Below, in pieces: positions 47,401-59,598 of a stretch of DNA of 64,000 nucleotides (its first letter is position 1; every line of letters starts with the position of its first letter). Source of the DNA: Bacteroidales bacterium (GTDB taxonomy: Bacteria; Bacteroidota; Bacteroidia; Bacteroidales; UBA932); NCBI GenBank assembly GCA_024398125.1, contig JAKSJO010000012.1:1-64000 (forward strand), written 5' to 3'. Position numbers and translations under genes: made by a program. The notes below the pieces were generated by a model. The model was not told the origin of the DNA and did not search any database. It was given only the letters and a program-made list of their open reading frames with translations.

Positions 47401-47431
47401 TTTCGGGATGGTATTCTCAGTCGATTTCTAG
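44414..47431 (+). CDS. Surface protein with HExxH zincin, beta-propeller and barrel regions
   Basis: This 1005-residue protein has a signal peptide (cleaved after ANA near 19). A zincin-like domain follows with HEGRH at 128-132 and a possible third ligand Glu170 in AFLEGDA, the spacing of gluzincin peptidases. Residues of about 320-590 show TolB/PD40-like propeller repeats (for example IEFLSDRNGVHELYTL). The last 370 residues alternate like an outer-membrane barrel and end FSVDF. I know of Bacteroidota proteins with this layout but no assigned function. It could be a surface peptidase or an exporter-like scaffold. It stands alone behind its own promoter. Confidence 0.7.
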   Translation: MKRLAAAILLLTLSVAANAQFYQQGNAPASLRWSQFKSADYHMIYPRGMDSLARVFNEELERWRIPVGNSIGFVPNQQYRKPMPVILHTLNASANGTVAWAPRRMELYAVPDAYSPEPLPWVRELAIHEGRHVAQMQFGRYKGFRFMSGLLGEMWTGAMCAVYTGPAFLEGDAVATETALTSMGRGRSADFLEYNMVAFENGDYRNWYQWRYGSIRKFTPDHYRLGYLTIAGMRSFYDQPLFTKNYYDRIFNRYFGYPFFNFQKSVREMSGRRLRDAWTGIAESFAREWADNAAQRGPFMDTERLMETPRSYKEYNGAASDGNVIYAIESGLRTSRNLVRISLDGTVEQLRPFAIQTGSLMWSEPMKRLYWSETIRDRRWEMKESSIIRWYDPVDGSTGDLCTNGRLFNPAPHPSKNLIAVTEYPFTGGSALMVLDAVDGHVILRIGVPGNLQAVEAAWLGDDLLFSAIGEDGFGIYNASQGFKEVLAPQARKIKQLRNVDGHIEFLSDRNGVHELYTLEGGSVRQLTSTRFGISSAMHIDGRLYYSSLGQDGRLIAVSPEQDGREVDFAQSWLAPTPEKLSRQERELAIDNPQQPAISSTGETRNYSKAGHLFRLHSWAPIYFDYDRIQSLSFDQLYMAAAPGATLLFQNNHGMSGSLGYSWNGTKSGYHAKIEYSGLYPVIEGQVDVNEDEVRHYKIMSIYTPGNGETRLATMWFNASYPSVSGSIRTYVPLVFSKGGWNKGVIPMAKLSFTNDMFDSSIQEHTAKTYFGGTYYHLDFTGYQRGLVAPLTKLGLSVRAYSMLSKPSVALYPRLGIGAELGYGVRPGIARAFSSNAYAYVYGYLPGFLEGHSLKLSVMNQFQINGSHPHFRESHVYTVPGGLTGEAALTKFIDEHYPVQTDLNAEYAFPAISMDWAGLGPLAYVRNMEFRFLGEFAFYGNGIPDPGKNLYGIGASIAFNLGNFLWLPFDTRLGVQYIRNGGSLIATAAPKASLDNFGMVFSVDF

Positions 47432-47456
47432 TCTTTGTTTCCGGCCAGCGAGGACA

Positions 47457-48410
47457 TTACCATGCAAGTGCCGAAGCGCCGAGGATAGCCGCGTCTGACT
47501 CCTTCAACGCAGAAGGGATGACTGCGACCTTATCCTTCCAGACGGACAGGACGTTGGCGTTCATTGCGGCACGCATAGGTCCGAAGATGTACTCTCCGGA
47601 GCGGGCAAGACCTCCGAAGACAACGATTGCCTCCGGAGCGCTGAACGCGATGAAGTCCGCGAAAGCCTCGCCGAGAAGGCTTCCGGTGAACTGGAATACG
47701 TCCAGTGCGAGTTTGTCACCCTTTACCGCTGCCTCGTATACGTCCTTGGATGTTATGTCCTCGATCGCATTGAGCGGGCTCTCAGGGTATTTGCCGGTCT
47801 CCAGCCATTCGCGGGCAGTCTTAGCCATGCCGATTGCACTGCAATAAGCCTCCAGACAGCCTTCCCTGCCGCATCCGCAGCGACGTCCGTTCCTGCGGAT
47901 GACCTTCACATGTCCGAGTTCTCCTGCGAAGCCGTCATGGCCATAGACGAGCTCACCATTGATGATGATGCCGCTGCCGACGCCTGTTCCGAGGGTTATC
48001 ATGATGAAGTTCTTCATGCCCTTGGCGTTGCCATAGGTCATTTCTCCGACGGCAGCCGCGTTTGCGTCGTTTGTAAGGGTCACAGGGACTCCGAGTTTCT
48101 CCTCGATGAATGCCTTGATCGGAACCTTGCTGTTCTTTGCGAACGGAAGATTGACTGCGTATTCGATGCATCCGCTGTAGTAGTTGCCGTTAGGAGCTCC
48201 GATGCCGACTCCCTTGACTGTGTCGACTCCGGCTTCCTTTGCAAGCCCGAGGATGGTATCGCAGATGGAGTTGAGGAACACCTCGCCTTCGTCTGCTGCA
48301 TATTTGGATGTAATGACGGTCTGGGCGACGATGCCGCCGTCACGGTCTACGAGTCCGATCTTGGTTGTCTGGCCGCCGATGTCGACGCCTGCCACGTATG
48401 CCTTTTCCAT
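47457..48410 (-). CDS. ROK-family sugar kinase, probable glucokinase
   Basis: This 317-residue cytoplasmic kinase phosphorylates a hexose, most likely glucose. It has the N-terminal ATP-binding motif AGVDIGGQTTKIGLVD, the sugar-site segment LTNDANAAAVGEMTYG, EXGH-type GFAGELGHVKV, and the Zn-binding ROK motif CGCGREGCLEAYCS. It has no DNA-binding domain, so it is an enzyme rather than a repressor. The sugar permease gene lies 35 bp upstream; together they import and trap glucose, including that freed from lactose by the GH2 enzyme. Confidence 0.93.
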   Translation of the reverse strand: MEKAYVAGVDIGGQTTKIGLVDRDGGIVAQTVITSKYAADEGEVFLNSICDTILGLAKEAGVDTVKGVGIGAPNGNYYSGCIEYAVNLPFAKNSKVPIKAFIEEKLGVPVTLTNDANAAAVGEMTYGNAKGMKNFIMITLGTGVGSGIIINGELVYGHDGFAGELGHVKVIRRNGRRCGCGREGCLEAYCSAIGMAKTAREWLETGKYPESPLNAIEDITSKDVYEAAVKGDKLALDVFQFTGSLLGEAFADFIAFSAPEAIVVFGGLARSGEYIFGPMRAAMNANVLSVWKDKVAVIPSALKESDAAILGASALAW

Positions 48411-48445
48411 AGTGATTGTCCGTTTTTTAATGATTTGCGCGAGAC

Positions 48446-49723
48446 TTATGCCTTCTTAGGCCGTGAACCTGCGAGGCCATACCAGAGAATATATGCGAAA
48501 CCGAATGCGATGACCCAGTAGCTGGTCATGTATGCGGTCTTGTCTGCGATGAAGTTCTGGATGAGAGGAAGGATGCCGCCGCCGACCACCATGGTCATGA
48601 ACAGGCCTGAAGCCTGGGCTGTCGCTGCTCCCAGTCCCTCGGTTGCGAGACTGAAGATGGCACCCCACATGACTGAGGTGCAGAGTCCGCAAAGGGTCAG
48701 GAGGATTGCCGAGAACGGCACTGTAACCATCTCGAAGCCTGAGCCGGTGAAGGCTGGCATGCTGCCCTTGACGCTGGCTGGGGTGAAGATTGCCGCAACC
48801 ACGAAGAGGACCGCGGTTGCCGCTGTAGCGGTAAGCTGAGCGCGGCTTGATACCTTGCCGGAGATAAGGCTGCTGAGGACACGTGCCACGAGCATGAGGA
48901 ACCAATATGTTCCTGCAACGAAGCCGGCCGTCTTCGCCGCGATGGAAGGATCGAGACCCGCACCCTTTGCACTTGAGTCCGAGAGGAAGAAGTTGAGCGT
49001 TCCAGGCGTTCCGACCTCAACGCCTACATACATGAAGATGGCGATGAAACCGAATAAGAAATGCCTGTACTTAAGAGGATTTTCGCTCTTTTCTCCATTG
49101 TCGGCAGGGCTGTCTATCTTGACGAAGCTGATGATGGCGAATGCCGCTGCAAACACGGCCATTGCAAGGAAGAGCACGATGTTCACGTCGGAGATCACTG
49201 TCTTCGGTGTGAGTGTGCCGATGAGGAGTCCGACCAGCATTGGGGTCAGGGTTCCAAAGGTCGAGTTGCAGGTTCCTGCGATCTGGATGAGCTGGTTGCC
49301 ACGGTTGCCGCCGCCACCGAGTATGGTAAGCATTGGGTTTGCCGCGGTGTTGAGCAGGCAGACAGCGACGCCGGATACGAAGGCTCCGATGAGATAGACC
49401 ACGAAGTTGGCAGGGAAGCTTGTGATGACGCCGGAAAGGAACTGGATGAAGACTCCTGCGAATCCTGTCGCGATGCCGGCAAGCACGGTGAACTTGTATC
49501 CGCGCTTCTTAAGCAGGGCGCCGGACGGCAGTCCCATGAACAGATAGGCCGCGAAGACCATCATGTTTCCAAGCATTCCGAGGGCATTGGAGCCGGCGAT
49601 ATGCCCGTCCATTTTCCAAATGTTGCCGATCGGCGCTGCAAGGTTGGTTACGAATGCGATCATTCCGAAAAGGAAGATCATAGCCACGATAGCCGCGGTA
49701 TTGCCTTTATTTGATTTGGCCAT
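48446..49723 (-). CDS. MFS sugar permease, GluP/FucP type
   Basis: This 425-residue protein with about 12 hydrophobic helices belongs to the fucose/glucose/galactose:H+ symporter group of the major facilitator family. Its N-terminal half contains LFGMIAFVTNLAAPIG and GLPSGALLKKRGYKFTV, and SAVMWG-like and GGGILPLIQNFIAD segments lie near the end. It is followed by the ROK kinase. A TATATTCG box 18 bp upstream (minus strand, 49741-49748) is one base off the -7 consensus. Confidence 0.92.
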   Translation of the reverse strand: MAKSNKGNTAAIVAMIFLFGMIAFVTNLAAPIGNIWKMDGHIAGSNALGMLGNMMVFAAYLFMGLPSGALLKKRGYKFTVLAGIATGFAGVFIQFLSGVITSFPANFVVYLIGAFVSGVAVCLLNTAANPMLTILGGGGNRGNQLIQIAGTCNSTFGTLTPMLVGLLIGTLTPKTVISDVNIVLFLAMAVFAAAFAIISFVKIDSPADNGEKSENPLKYRHFLFGFIAIFMYVGVEVGTPGTLNFFLSDSSAKGAGLDPSIAAKTAGFVAGTYWFLMLVARVLSSLISGKVSSRAQLTATAATAVLFVVAAIFTPASVKGSMPAFTGSGFEMVTVPFSAILLTLCGLCTSVMWGAIFSLATEGLGAATAQASGLFMTMVVGGGILPLIQNFIADKTAYMTSYWVIAFGFAYILWYGLAGSRPKKA

Positions 49724-49753
49724 GGTTTGTCAGTTTTCTGCGAATATAGCAAA

Positions 49754-50041
49754 TTATTTCTTGCGTCCGTTTTCGATGCGGTCCCAGAGACGGTACATGA
49801 GCCATCCCCATCCAAGGAACAGCACCACATGGACCCATACAGGCAGCTTTGCCGTGTATGCGCCCTCGGGGTCGATCTTTGCGTACTCGTCGGCAGGAAT
49901 GTCCGCATAGTAATATGCTCCGGCTCCGAAGTCCGCACCTTCGACAAGACCCAGCCTGTGGGTCATGATATAGACAGCAGCGGCCAGAATCGCCGTTGCC
50001 ACTATGATGGTGACGATTCTGACCGCAGTCTTCTTGTTCAT
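49754..50041 (-). CDS. Small two-helix membrane protein, unknown
   Basis: This 95-residue protein has one hydrophobic helix at about residues 8-26 and a second at about 68-85, separated by an acidic, Tyr-rich loop (GAYYYADIPADEYAKID). It ends with a basic tail (ENGRKK). I do not recognise a family. It starts 9 bp after the YeiH-type exporter gene and is surely co-transcribed with it. A role as accessory subunit is possible but only by position. Confidence 0.7.
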   Translation of the reverse strand: MNKKTAVRIVTIIVATAILAAAVYIMTHRLGLVEGADFGAGAYYYADIPADEYAKIDPEGAYTAKLPVWVHVVLFLGWGWLMYRLWDRIENGRKK

Positions 50042-50050
50042 GTTAAACTA

Positions 50051-51388
50051 TTAGTCGAGAACAGGGATTGGGAATACCGCTCCTGAGAGTACGAACCATA
50101 CCATGAGGAAGGTAAGCGCAATGTTGAAGAGCTGGCCGATGAGATAGAGCCAGAGAACCTTGCCGCCCTGCATCTGCTTGAGGATCGACTTGAAGTTGGT
50201 GTCGAGACCGATACAGGTGAACGCAAGCACGAATGCCCAGTTCTTGTACTGGTCGAGTACGGTGTTGATGCCCTTCACGGTTGCAGAATCGGTCAAAGGA
50301 AGAACGATGAATGAAGCAACGAGTGATGCAACGAAGAAACCGATGACGAACTTAGGGAAACGCTTCCAGATCTCGCCGGCACCGACCTTCTCGCCCTCGG
50401 CCTTGTTGACCTTGGTTGCGAAGAAGAGCGCTACGAAGAATGCGATGAATCCGATGAGGATGTTCTGGATCGACTTCACGAGGACAGCAGCCTTCTCAGC
50501 CTCTCCGCCGAGTGCGCTTCCAGCAAGTGCAACGGCACCTGTTGAGTCCACGGTACCGCCGATGAGCGAACCGCCCATGATAGGCGACATGCCGGTTGCC
50601 TTGATGAGCATAGGCTCGAATACCATCATGAGGATGGTGAAGATGATCGAGATCGAGATGGCAAGTGAAAGATCCTCCTTCTTTACCTTTGAAGCCGCTC
50701 CGGTAGCGATGGCTGCGGATGTACCGCAGACGCTGGTAGCGGAAGCAAGGGTGATGACGAGAGGCTTGTTATCCATCTTGAAAACCTTGGTGCCGAGCCA
50801 CCACATGAAGATGATGACGATAGGAGTTACAACCCAAGCGATCGCGAGGCCATAGAGACCGAACTTTGCGATGTTTGAGAAAAGCACTGAGAAACCCATG
50901 ATCACGAGACCGGTCTTGATGTAGAACTCGGTACGGATCGCAGGCTTCATCCACGCAGGAACACCCACGGTGTTTGAGATGAGCAGACCGATGATGAGAG
51001 CCCAGAATGCCCACTCAAGATAACGGTTGAGGGTAAACTCCGCACTGACGATGCGGACGATGAGAGCAAGTACGAATACAGCTACGAATGCTGTGAGATA
51101 CTCCTTCACCTTGCCGCCCTGGATCTTTACGGCTGCGCTGAAGATTGCTGCGAGAACAGCGAAGGTAAGGACAAGCTTGCCCCAGAAAGCGCCGCTTGTT
51201 AACTGTCCGAAGAGAGGCTTGATCTTTGATGCGTCAGCCTCGCTGAGAGATTCGCCAAGACTCCAGGTACCGATCTTGAGCGCAGAAAAATCGAACCATC
51301 CGGTAAGGACCGAAACGGCCGCAATGAAGATTACGATGAAGCCAAGGAGGCACGCCATCCAATCTTCAGACTTCCAATTTTCTTTCAT
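50051..51388 (-). CDS. YeiH/UPF0324-family putative anion exporter
   Basis: This 445-residue membrane protein matches the YeiH family (putative sulfate exporter). It has the conserved CGTSAAIATGAA segment, a repeat-like half with IVTPIVIIFMWWLG, and about 12 helices. It is longer than E. coli YeiH because of an extra N-terminal helix and loop (residues 1-90). Direction and substrate are not established for the family. It is transcribed divergently from the CpXC gene and followed by a small membrane protein. Confidence 0.88.
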   Translation of the reverse strand: MKENWKSEDWMACLLGFIVIFIAAVSVLTGWFDFSALKIGTWSLGESLSEADASKIKPLFGQLTSGAFWGKLVLTFAVLAAIFSAAVKIQGGKVKEYLTAFVAVFVLALIVRIVSAEFTLNRYLEWAFWALIIGLLISNTVGVPAWMKPAIRTEFYIKTGLVIMGFSVLFSNIAKFGLYGLAIAWVVTPIVIIFMWWLGTKVFKMDNKPLVITLASATSVCGTSAAIATGAASKVKKEDLSLAISISIIFTILMMVFEPMLIKATGMSPIMGGSLIGGTVDSTGAVALAGSALGGEAEKAAVLVKSIQNILIGFIAFFVALFFATKVNKAEGEKVGAGEIWKRFPKFVIGFFVASLVASFIVLPLTDSATVKGINTVLDQYKNWAFVLAFTCIGLDTNFKSILKQMQGGKVLWLYLIGQLFNIALTFLMVWFVLSGAVFPIPVLD

Positions 51389-51419
51389 ATCTACAGGTTT
51401 TTGGTTTTAGTCTATCTGC

Positions 51420-51455
51420 CAAATATATATACTTTTTTGAAATTTCGTAAATTTG
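51420..51455. promoter_or_regulatory. Divergent -7 boxes for the YeiH and CpXC genes
   Basis: The minus strand reads TATATTTG at 51420-51427 (YeiH direction). The plus strand reads TAAATTTG at 51448-51455 (CpXC direction). They are 20 bp apart, so the two promoters overlap face away and may compete for polymerase. Confidence 0.5.
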
Positions 51456-51471
51456 GGACTCAAATCGACAT

Positions 51472-52131
51472 ATGATGCATTCTGAACAGTCCCTTCCCTG
51501 CAGCCGCTGCGGCGAGCTTCACAAAGTCGTTATCCATAGCGGAATCAACGTCTCCGAGAACCCTGAAATGAAAGCAAAGGTCCTCGACGGCAGCGCGTTC
51601 CTTTGGGAATGTCCCCATTGCGGCCAGCTCAACCTGATAAAGGGAACACCGCTTTATCACGACCCGGAAGAAAAAGTCATGATATGGGTGACCGGAGGTG
51701 ACGAAAGGATCGAGGCTCAGGTGGCCGCAGGCTTCGACATGAGCGCCCTGCCCGAAGACTACACCCTCCGTTTTGTCGCAGACACAGGCTCGCTGATCGA
51801 GAAGGTCAAGATCTTCGATGACGGGTTGGATGACATTGCAATCGAGCTTTGCAAGTATGTCACCAGGACGGAGATGATCGAACGCGACAAGCTTCGCGGA
51901 GAAGATGCGGTTGCCATGATGGAAACCCCGTTCAAGTATCTCAAGATGGACGGTGCTGACAACGAGATGGTATTCTCATACCCTATGAAGGGTCAGCTGG
52001 AGATGGTCGTGATCGGCCTCAACGTATATCAGGACGCACTGGCCATCATCGGCCGAAACCCTGTGCTCAGGGAGCGCGCCGAGGGCTTTGTCCGCGTCGA
52101 TGCGAACTGGCTGGCGGGCATCCTTGCCTGA
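51472..52131 (+). CDS. CpXC-domain protein
   Basis: This 219-residue protein carries two zinc-knuckle-like pairs, CSRC (10-13) and ECPHCGQLN (about 47-55), the hallmark of the CpXC domain. The C-terminal half is acidic and without known motifs. The family has no assigned function; it may bind metal or RNA. Two ATGs lie side by side (51472 and 51475). It is 27 bp upstream of galK, so the two may share a transcript. Confidence 0.8.
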   Translation: MMHSEQSLPCSRCGELHKVVIHSGINVSENPEMKAKVLDGSAFLWECPHCGQLNLIKGTPLYHDPEEKVMIWVTGGDERIEAQVAAGFDMSALPEDYTLRFVADTGSLIEKVKIFDDGLDDIAIELCKYVTRTEMIERDKLRGEDAVAMMETPFKYLKMDGADNEMVFSYPMKGQLEMVVIGLNVYQDALAIIGRNPVLRERAEGFVRVDANWLAGILA

Positions 52132-52158
52132 AAACACTCTGAATTACAATATCTGGAT

Positions 52159-56362
<4,204 letters not shown>

Positions 56363-56426
56363 GGCTATTTAGGTAAAAAGATAAAAGCTGTCTTTTTAGA
56401 AATAAAAGATAGGTTTTTGACGCCGG

Positions 56427-56470
56427 ATCAACCTTTTCATCGCCTACATTGGGGGCATGAAAAGGTTGAT
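56427..56470. repeat. Perfect 14-bp inverted repeat around a start codon
   Basis: ATCAACCTTTTCAT (56427-56440) and its exact complement ATGAAAAGGTTGAT (56457-56470) flank a 16-bp spacer CGCCTACATTGGGGGC. The right arm is the first 14 bases of the nuclease gene, including its ATG. The spacer holds TACATTGG, one base off the -7 consensus and 4 nt from the ATG. It may be an operator or, in longer transcripts, a hairpin that hides the start codon. Confidence 0.65.
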
Positions 56471-57356
56471 ACTGTTTCTTGCCCTGTTCTGGAATCTGGA
56501 GAACTTCTTCGACAATGTGGATTCCGGAGCAAATTCTTCCGATGCCGAGTTCTCATCCCGAGGCGAACGTCACTGGACGCGAAAGCGTTTCCAGGCAAAG
56601 AGCAACGCCATCGCCAAGACTATCTTCTGGGTTGACGACATCAAGGGTGGCCTGCCGGACGTGGTCTGTTTCGCCGAAGTCGAGAACCGCCGTGTGCTGC
56701 AGCGGCTGGTGGACAGCACGGCTCTGTACCGCTGCGGCTATGAGATTGTCCATTACGACTCCCCTGACCCGAGAGGGATCGACTGTGCCCTGCTATACCG
56801 CAAGGAGAGCTGTACCCTGGTTTCCTCTTCGAGGATTCCTGTTTCCGGGGTGTTTGAAGGGGATACTTTGAGGACTCGCGATATCTTGTTGGCGCAGATT
56901 GTGACCGGCGGGGGCGACAGCATTGCCGTCCTTGTGAACCATCATCCTTCGAAATATGGCGGTGGACGTCAATGGAGGCGCGAGATGGCTGTCGAGAGGC
57001 TCAAGGCGGTCTCGGATTCGCTGGAGGCCTGCGGATGGAAATCCAGACTGGCTCTCGGGGATTTCAACGACACGCCGGACAATCCCCTTTATGACACAAT
57101 GTCGCCTTCGCTGCTGCCGCTTTCGAAGGACTGCAGGTTCGGAAGCATCCGTTTCAACGGTCAGTGGGAGCTTATCGACCTGGCGTTCGCTTCCCCTTTC
57201 CTTGCTCCCAGATGCCGTTTCAACGTGCTCAGAGTCCCTTTTCTCATGGTCCGCGACTCCGGCCACTCCGGCGACAAGCCTCTCCGCACCTACTCCGGTC
57301 CCCGCTATCTCGGCGGCGTCAGCGACCATTGCCCCATCACCGTCGAAATACAGTAA
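56457..57356 (+). CDS. Endonuclease/exonuclease/phosphatase family protein
   Basis: This 299-residue protein has the family fold: FWNLENFFDNVDSG with the first metal-site Asn/Glu, DVVCFAEVENR, NHHPSKYGG, ALGDFNDTPDNPLYD and the final GVSDHCPITV with the catalytic Asp-His. The short hydrophobic N-terminus (KRLILFLALF) may be a weak signal peptide, so an exported nuclease or phosphatase is likely. Substrate cannot be told. It follows the GH2 gene by 94 bp but probably has its own start signals in the inverted repeat. Confidence 0.88.
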   Translation: MKRLILFLALFWNLENFFDNVDSGANSSDAEFSSRGERHWTRKRFQAKSNAIAKTIFWVDDIKGGLPDVVCFAEVENRRVLQRLVDSTALYRCGYEIVHYDSPDPRGIDCALLYRKESCTLVSSSRIPVSGVFEGDTLRTRDILLAQIVTGGGDSIAVLVNHHPSKYGGGRQWRREMAVERLKAVSDSLEACGWKSRLALGDFNDTPDNPLYDTMSPSLLPLSKDCRFGSIRFNGQWELIDLAFASPFLAPRCRFNVLRVPFLMVRDSGHSGDKPLRTYSGPRYLGGVSDHCPITVEIQ

Positions 57357-57489
57357 TAAGATAATGATGTTCTCCTTTATCTACATGACGGTGTAATAAT
57401 AAGGTAGTCAACTTTTCCGTCACGAGGAGTCTTTATTCACAATAATACAGATTCCGATAACACACGAATTTAACTCGTGATGAATGAAA

Positions 57490-59598
57490 TCAGGCTTTCA
57501 TTATTTCCTCAATCGATGTATTAGTGAAGGATCTCCAGATTTCCAGTTTAATAGATTTATAATCTTCAAAGAGTTGCTTCACGAATTCAATCTCGAACAC
57601 AAGACACAAATCGTTCTTTTTATTGCTTAATGGTCCCTCCTTGCACGGACCAATTCGTACAGACTTAATAACATAGAGGTCTCTTATCCCTTTTTTTTTG
57701 ACATATGGCATGAAGTAACATAACCTTTCCAGCATGATTCCAGCAGGGAACCTTTTTCCTGAATAGTAAGTCTTAGCCGAATGAGTACTGTATTCCTCTA
57801 TACTATCGTCCTTCACGAGAGAGATAAGAACATTCTTTGCAATATCAGCAACCAACTCATTGGATTTACCGTACTCCACCGTAGTTTCTCTCAAATATGA
57901 ACCTTCAACAATGCTACGATCAGCATACTGATCAAAAAGGTCAAGGAAATTAATTTGCTCATACTTTGTTGAAGGTTTACACTTTTTGACCTGTTTTTCT
58001 GGCGATTCTCGATTTAGTCGCCTATCCATAATCTTATGCCATATCGACCTGGCAAGACATACTTCTGTAGAAGAAAAACCCATACCATCCTGCAGCAAAA
58101 TCTTATCTGTATAGTCTAATATTTCATCTGCAGTTGCTTTATTGCGAAGCATCCGATCAATCCTGGTATATAAAGCCTCGTTCTCATCGCGATATGGTAA
58201 GAAGATTTCACCAACTTCACTTGGCATAAGTTCAAGACACCCCCCACCAAAGTTTCGACCAAGAATTTCAGCAAAAGCAAATGAGAGAGAGTTGTAGTAA
58301 CTTGCCACTAAAGCCTTTTTGTTCACACCGTTTTTAATGAAAACCCTGTGCATTGTATCTGTAGTATAAGCGCCAGCCTCATTGAGAACAAACTTGGGAT
58401 ACAGGTTATTACGACGAAGGAAAAGCGCATCTGACACCTTGATCGAAGGAATTACATACCAGTCATCACGGATACTTGTTTTATACCCTTTGTTTACTCC
58501 TTTATTTTCTCCATTCTCAATATACGCCTTAACCCCATCATTCCCTTTTTCCTTTGCGTCTGGGGAAAATACAAGCAAATGCGCTTTTGCCCCGGAAAAT
58601 ACGTTTCTTTTCCAATCTGTCAAGGTAAAGCTGAGGCTACTTACCTGAACACTTCTTCCGACCATTGGACGTGCATATTCTTGTAGCTGAAACAGTTTGA
58701 CAACAGAGTCTGGGACTGTGAAATAGTCATTAGATCCTGTCGTAATTCCAACTTCTACATTTGAGTATGTAGAAATTGTTGGCATACCTTTAACCTTCGC
58801 GAGTAGGTCAAGTTCCTCTTTATCTAAAAAATAATACGTCCATTTATCTGAGTGGAAATCGACACTCTTCGCCATAATTTCCATGCGATGAGGGTCAAGA
58901 TTTGCCAACTCAGAGGCATCCTTCACCTCAATGTGCTCGATTAAATGCTCGTTAGTTCCATTCTTCTCACAGAGGAGCAAAACCACTTCTTGTTGAATCT
59001 CTTCAAAAACAAGATTCTCAAATGATATGATAATTATCCTATTGAAGGTTTGAGCCAAATACTTACGCAACTGTTTCGCATATGACACCATAAGCAATTC
59101 AGACGGAATAACAAATCCCATTTTGCCGGTATCACGCAGGAGTTGTACGCATCCCACCACGAACGTTACCCACGCATTTGTGAGTTTCGTACGTTTGAGT
59201 TTTGCATTCTTGAAGATTTCGTCTGCAAGTTTCTGCTGTGCAGCATCGTAATACTGATAACGGATGAACGGTGGATTGCCAACAGCAAGGTCAAATCGTT
59301 TTTCTGTGTCAAGGCAGAAACGATGAAAATCCTGATTGATAACCTCCGAATCATGCAGGCCAAGAGCACGTGCCTTATCTGCCTCTGTTGCTTCGTATTC
59401 AACAGCAGTTACAGTATTGAAGAGCATGTTTTCATCACGCATACACTCCAAGAACACACCATCGCCACAACTTGGCTCCAGTATGTCAGCATCATGTCCA
59501 CCATTAATTCCCCAATGCAGTATGAATGATGCAATGGCAGGTGGAGTGTAGTATGCTCCTCTCAATTTTTCTGCGGATGCGTCTTTAATCAGCTGCAT
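57490..59598 (-). CDS. N6-adenine DNA methyltransferase with extra C-terminal domain
   Basis: This 702-residue enzyme methylates adenine in DNA. It has the RGAYYTPPAIASF start of TaqI/Eco57I-type enzymes, SAM motif I EPSCGDG (41-47) and catalytic NPPF (108-111). A target-recognition region extends to about residue 490, and about 200 residues beyond it match no domain I know. Its ATG overlaps the end of the type IIG gene by 14 bp, so the two are translated together. It likely protects the sites cut by that enzyme. The region is AT-rich compared with its neighbours. Confidence 0.88.
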   Translation of the reverse strand: MQLIKDASAEKLRGAYYTPPAIASFILHWGINGGHDADILEPSCGDGVFLECMRDENMLFNTVTAVEYEATEADKARALGLHDSEVINQDFHRFCLDTEKRFDLAVGNPPFIRYQYYDAAQQKLADEIFKNAKLKRTKLTNAWVTFVVGCVQLLRDTGKMGFVIPSELLMVSYAKQLRKYLAQTFNRIIIISFENLVFEEIQQEVVLLLCEKNGTNEHLIEHIEVKDASELANLDPHRMEIMAKSVDFHSDKWTYYFLDKEELDLLAKVKGMPTISTYSNVEVGITTGSNDYFTVPDSVVKLFQLQEYARPMVGRSVQVSSLSFTLTDWKRNVFSGAKAHLLVFSPDAKEKGNDGVKAYIENGENKGVNKGYKTSIRDDWYVIPSIKVSDALFLRRNNLYPKFVLNEAGAYTTDTMHRVFIKNGVNKKALVASYYNSLSFAFAEILGRNFGGGCLELMPSEVGEIFLPYRDENEALYTRIDRMLRNKATADEILDYTDKILLQDGMGFSSTEVCLARSIWHKIMDRRLNRESPEKQVKKCKPSTKYEQINFLDLFDQYADRSIVEGSYLRETTVEYGKSNELVADIAKNVLISLVKDDSIEEYSTHSAKTYYSGKRFPAGIMLERLCYFMPYVKKKGIRDLYVIKSVRIGPCKEGPLSNKKNDLCLVFEIEFVKQLFEDYKSIKLEIWRSFTNTSIEEIMKA

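Noticed and set aside
56374..56396. A terminator after the GH2 gene
   Set aside because: The only stem is seven A-T-rich pairs with no clear U-tract, too weak to report.
57484..57503. A hairpin at the stop of the methyltransferase gene
   Set aside because: AATGAAA and TTTCATT form a 7-bp A-T-rich stem with no U-tract after it; probably chance.
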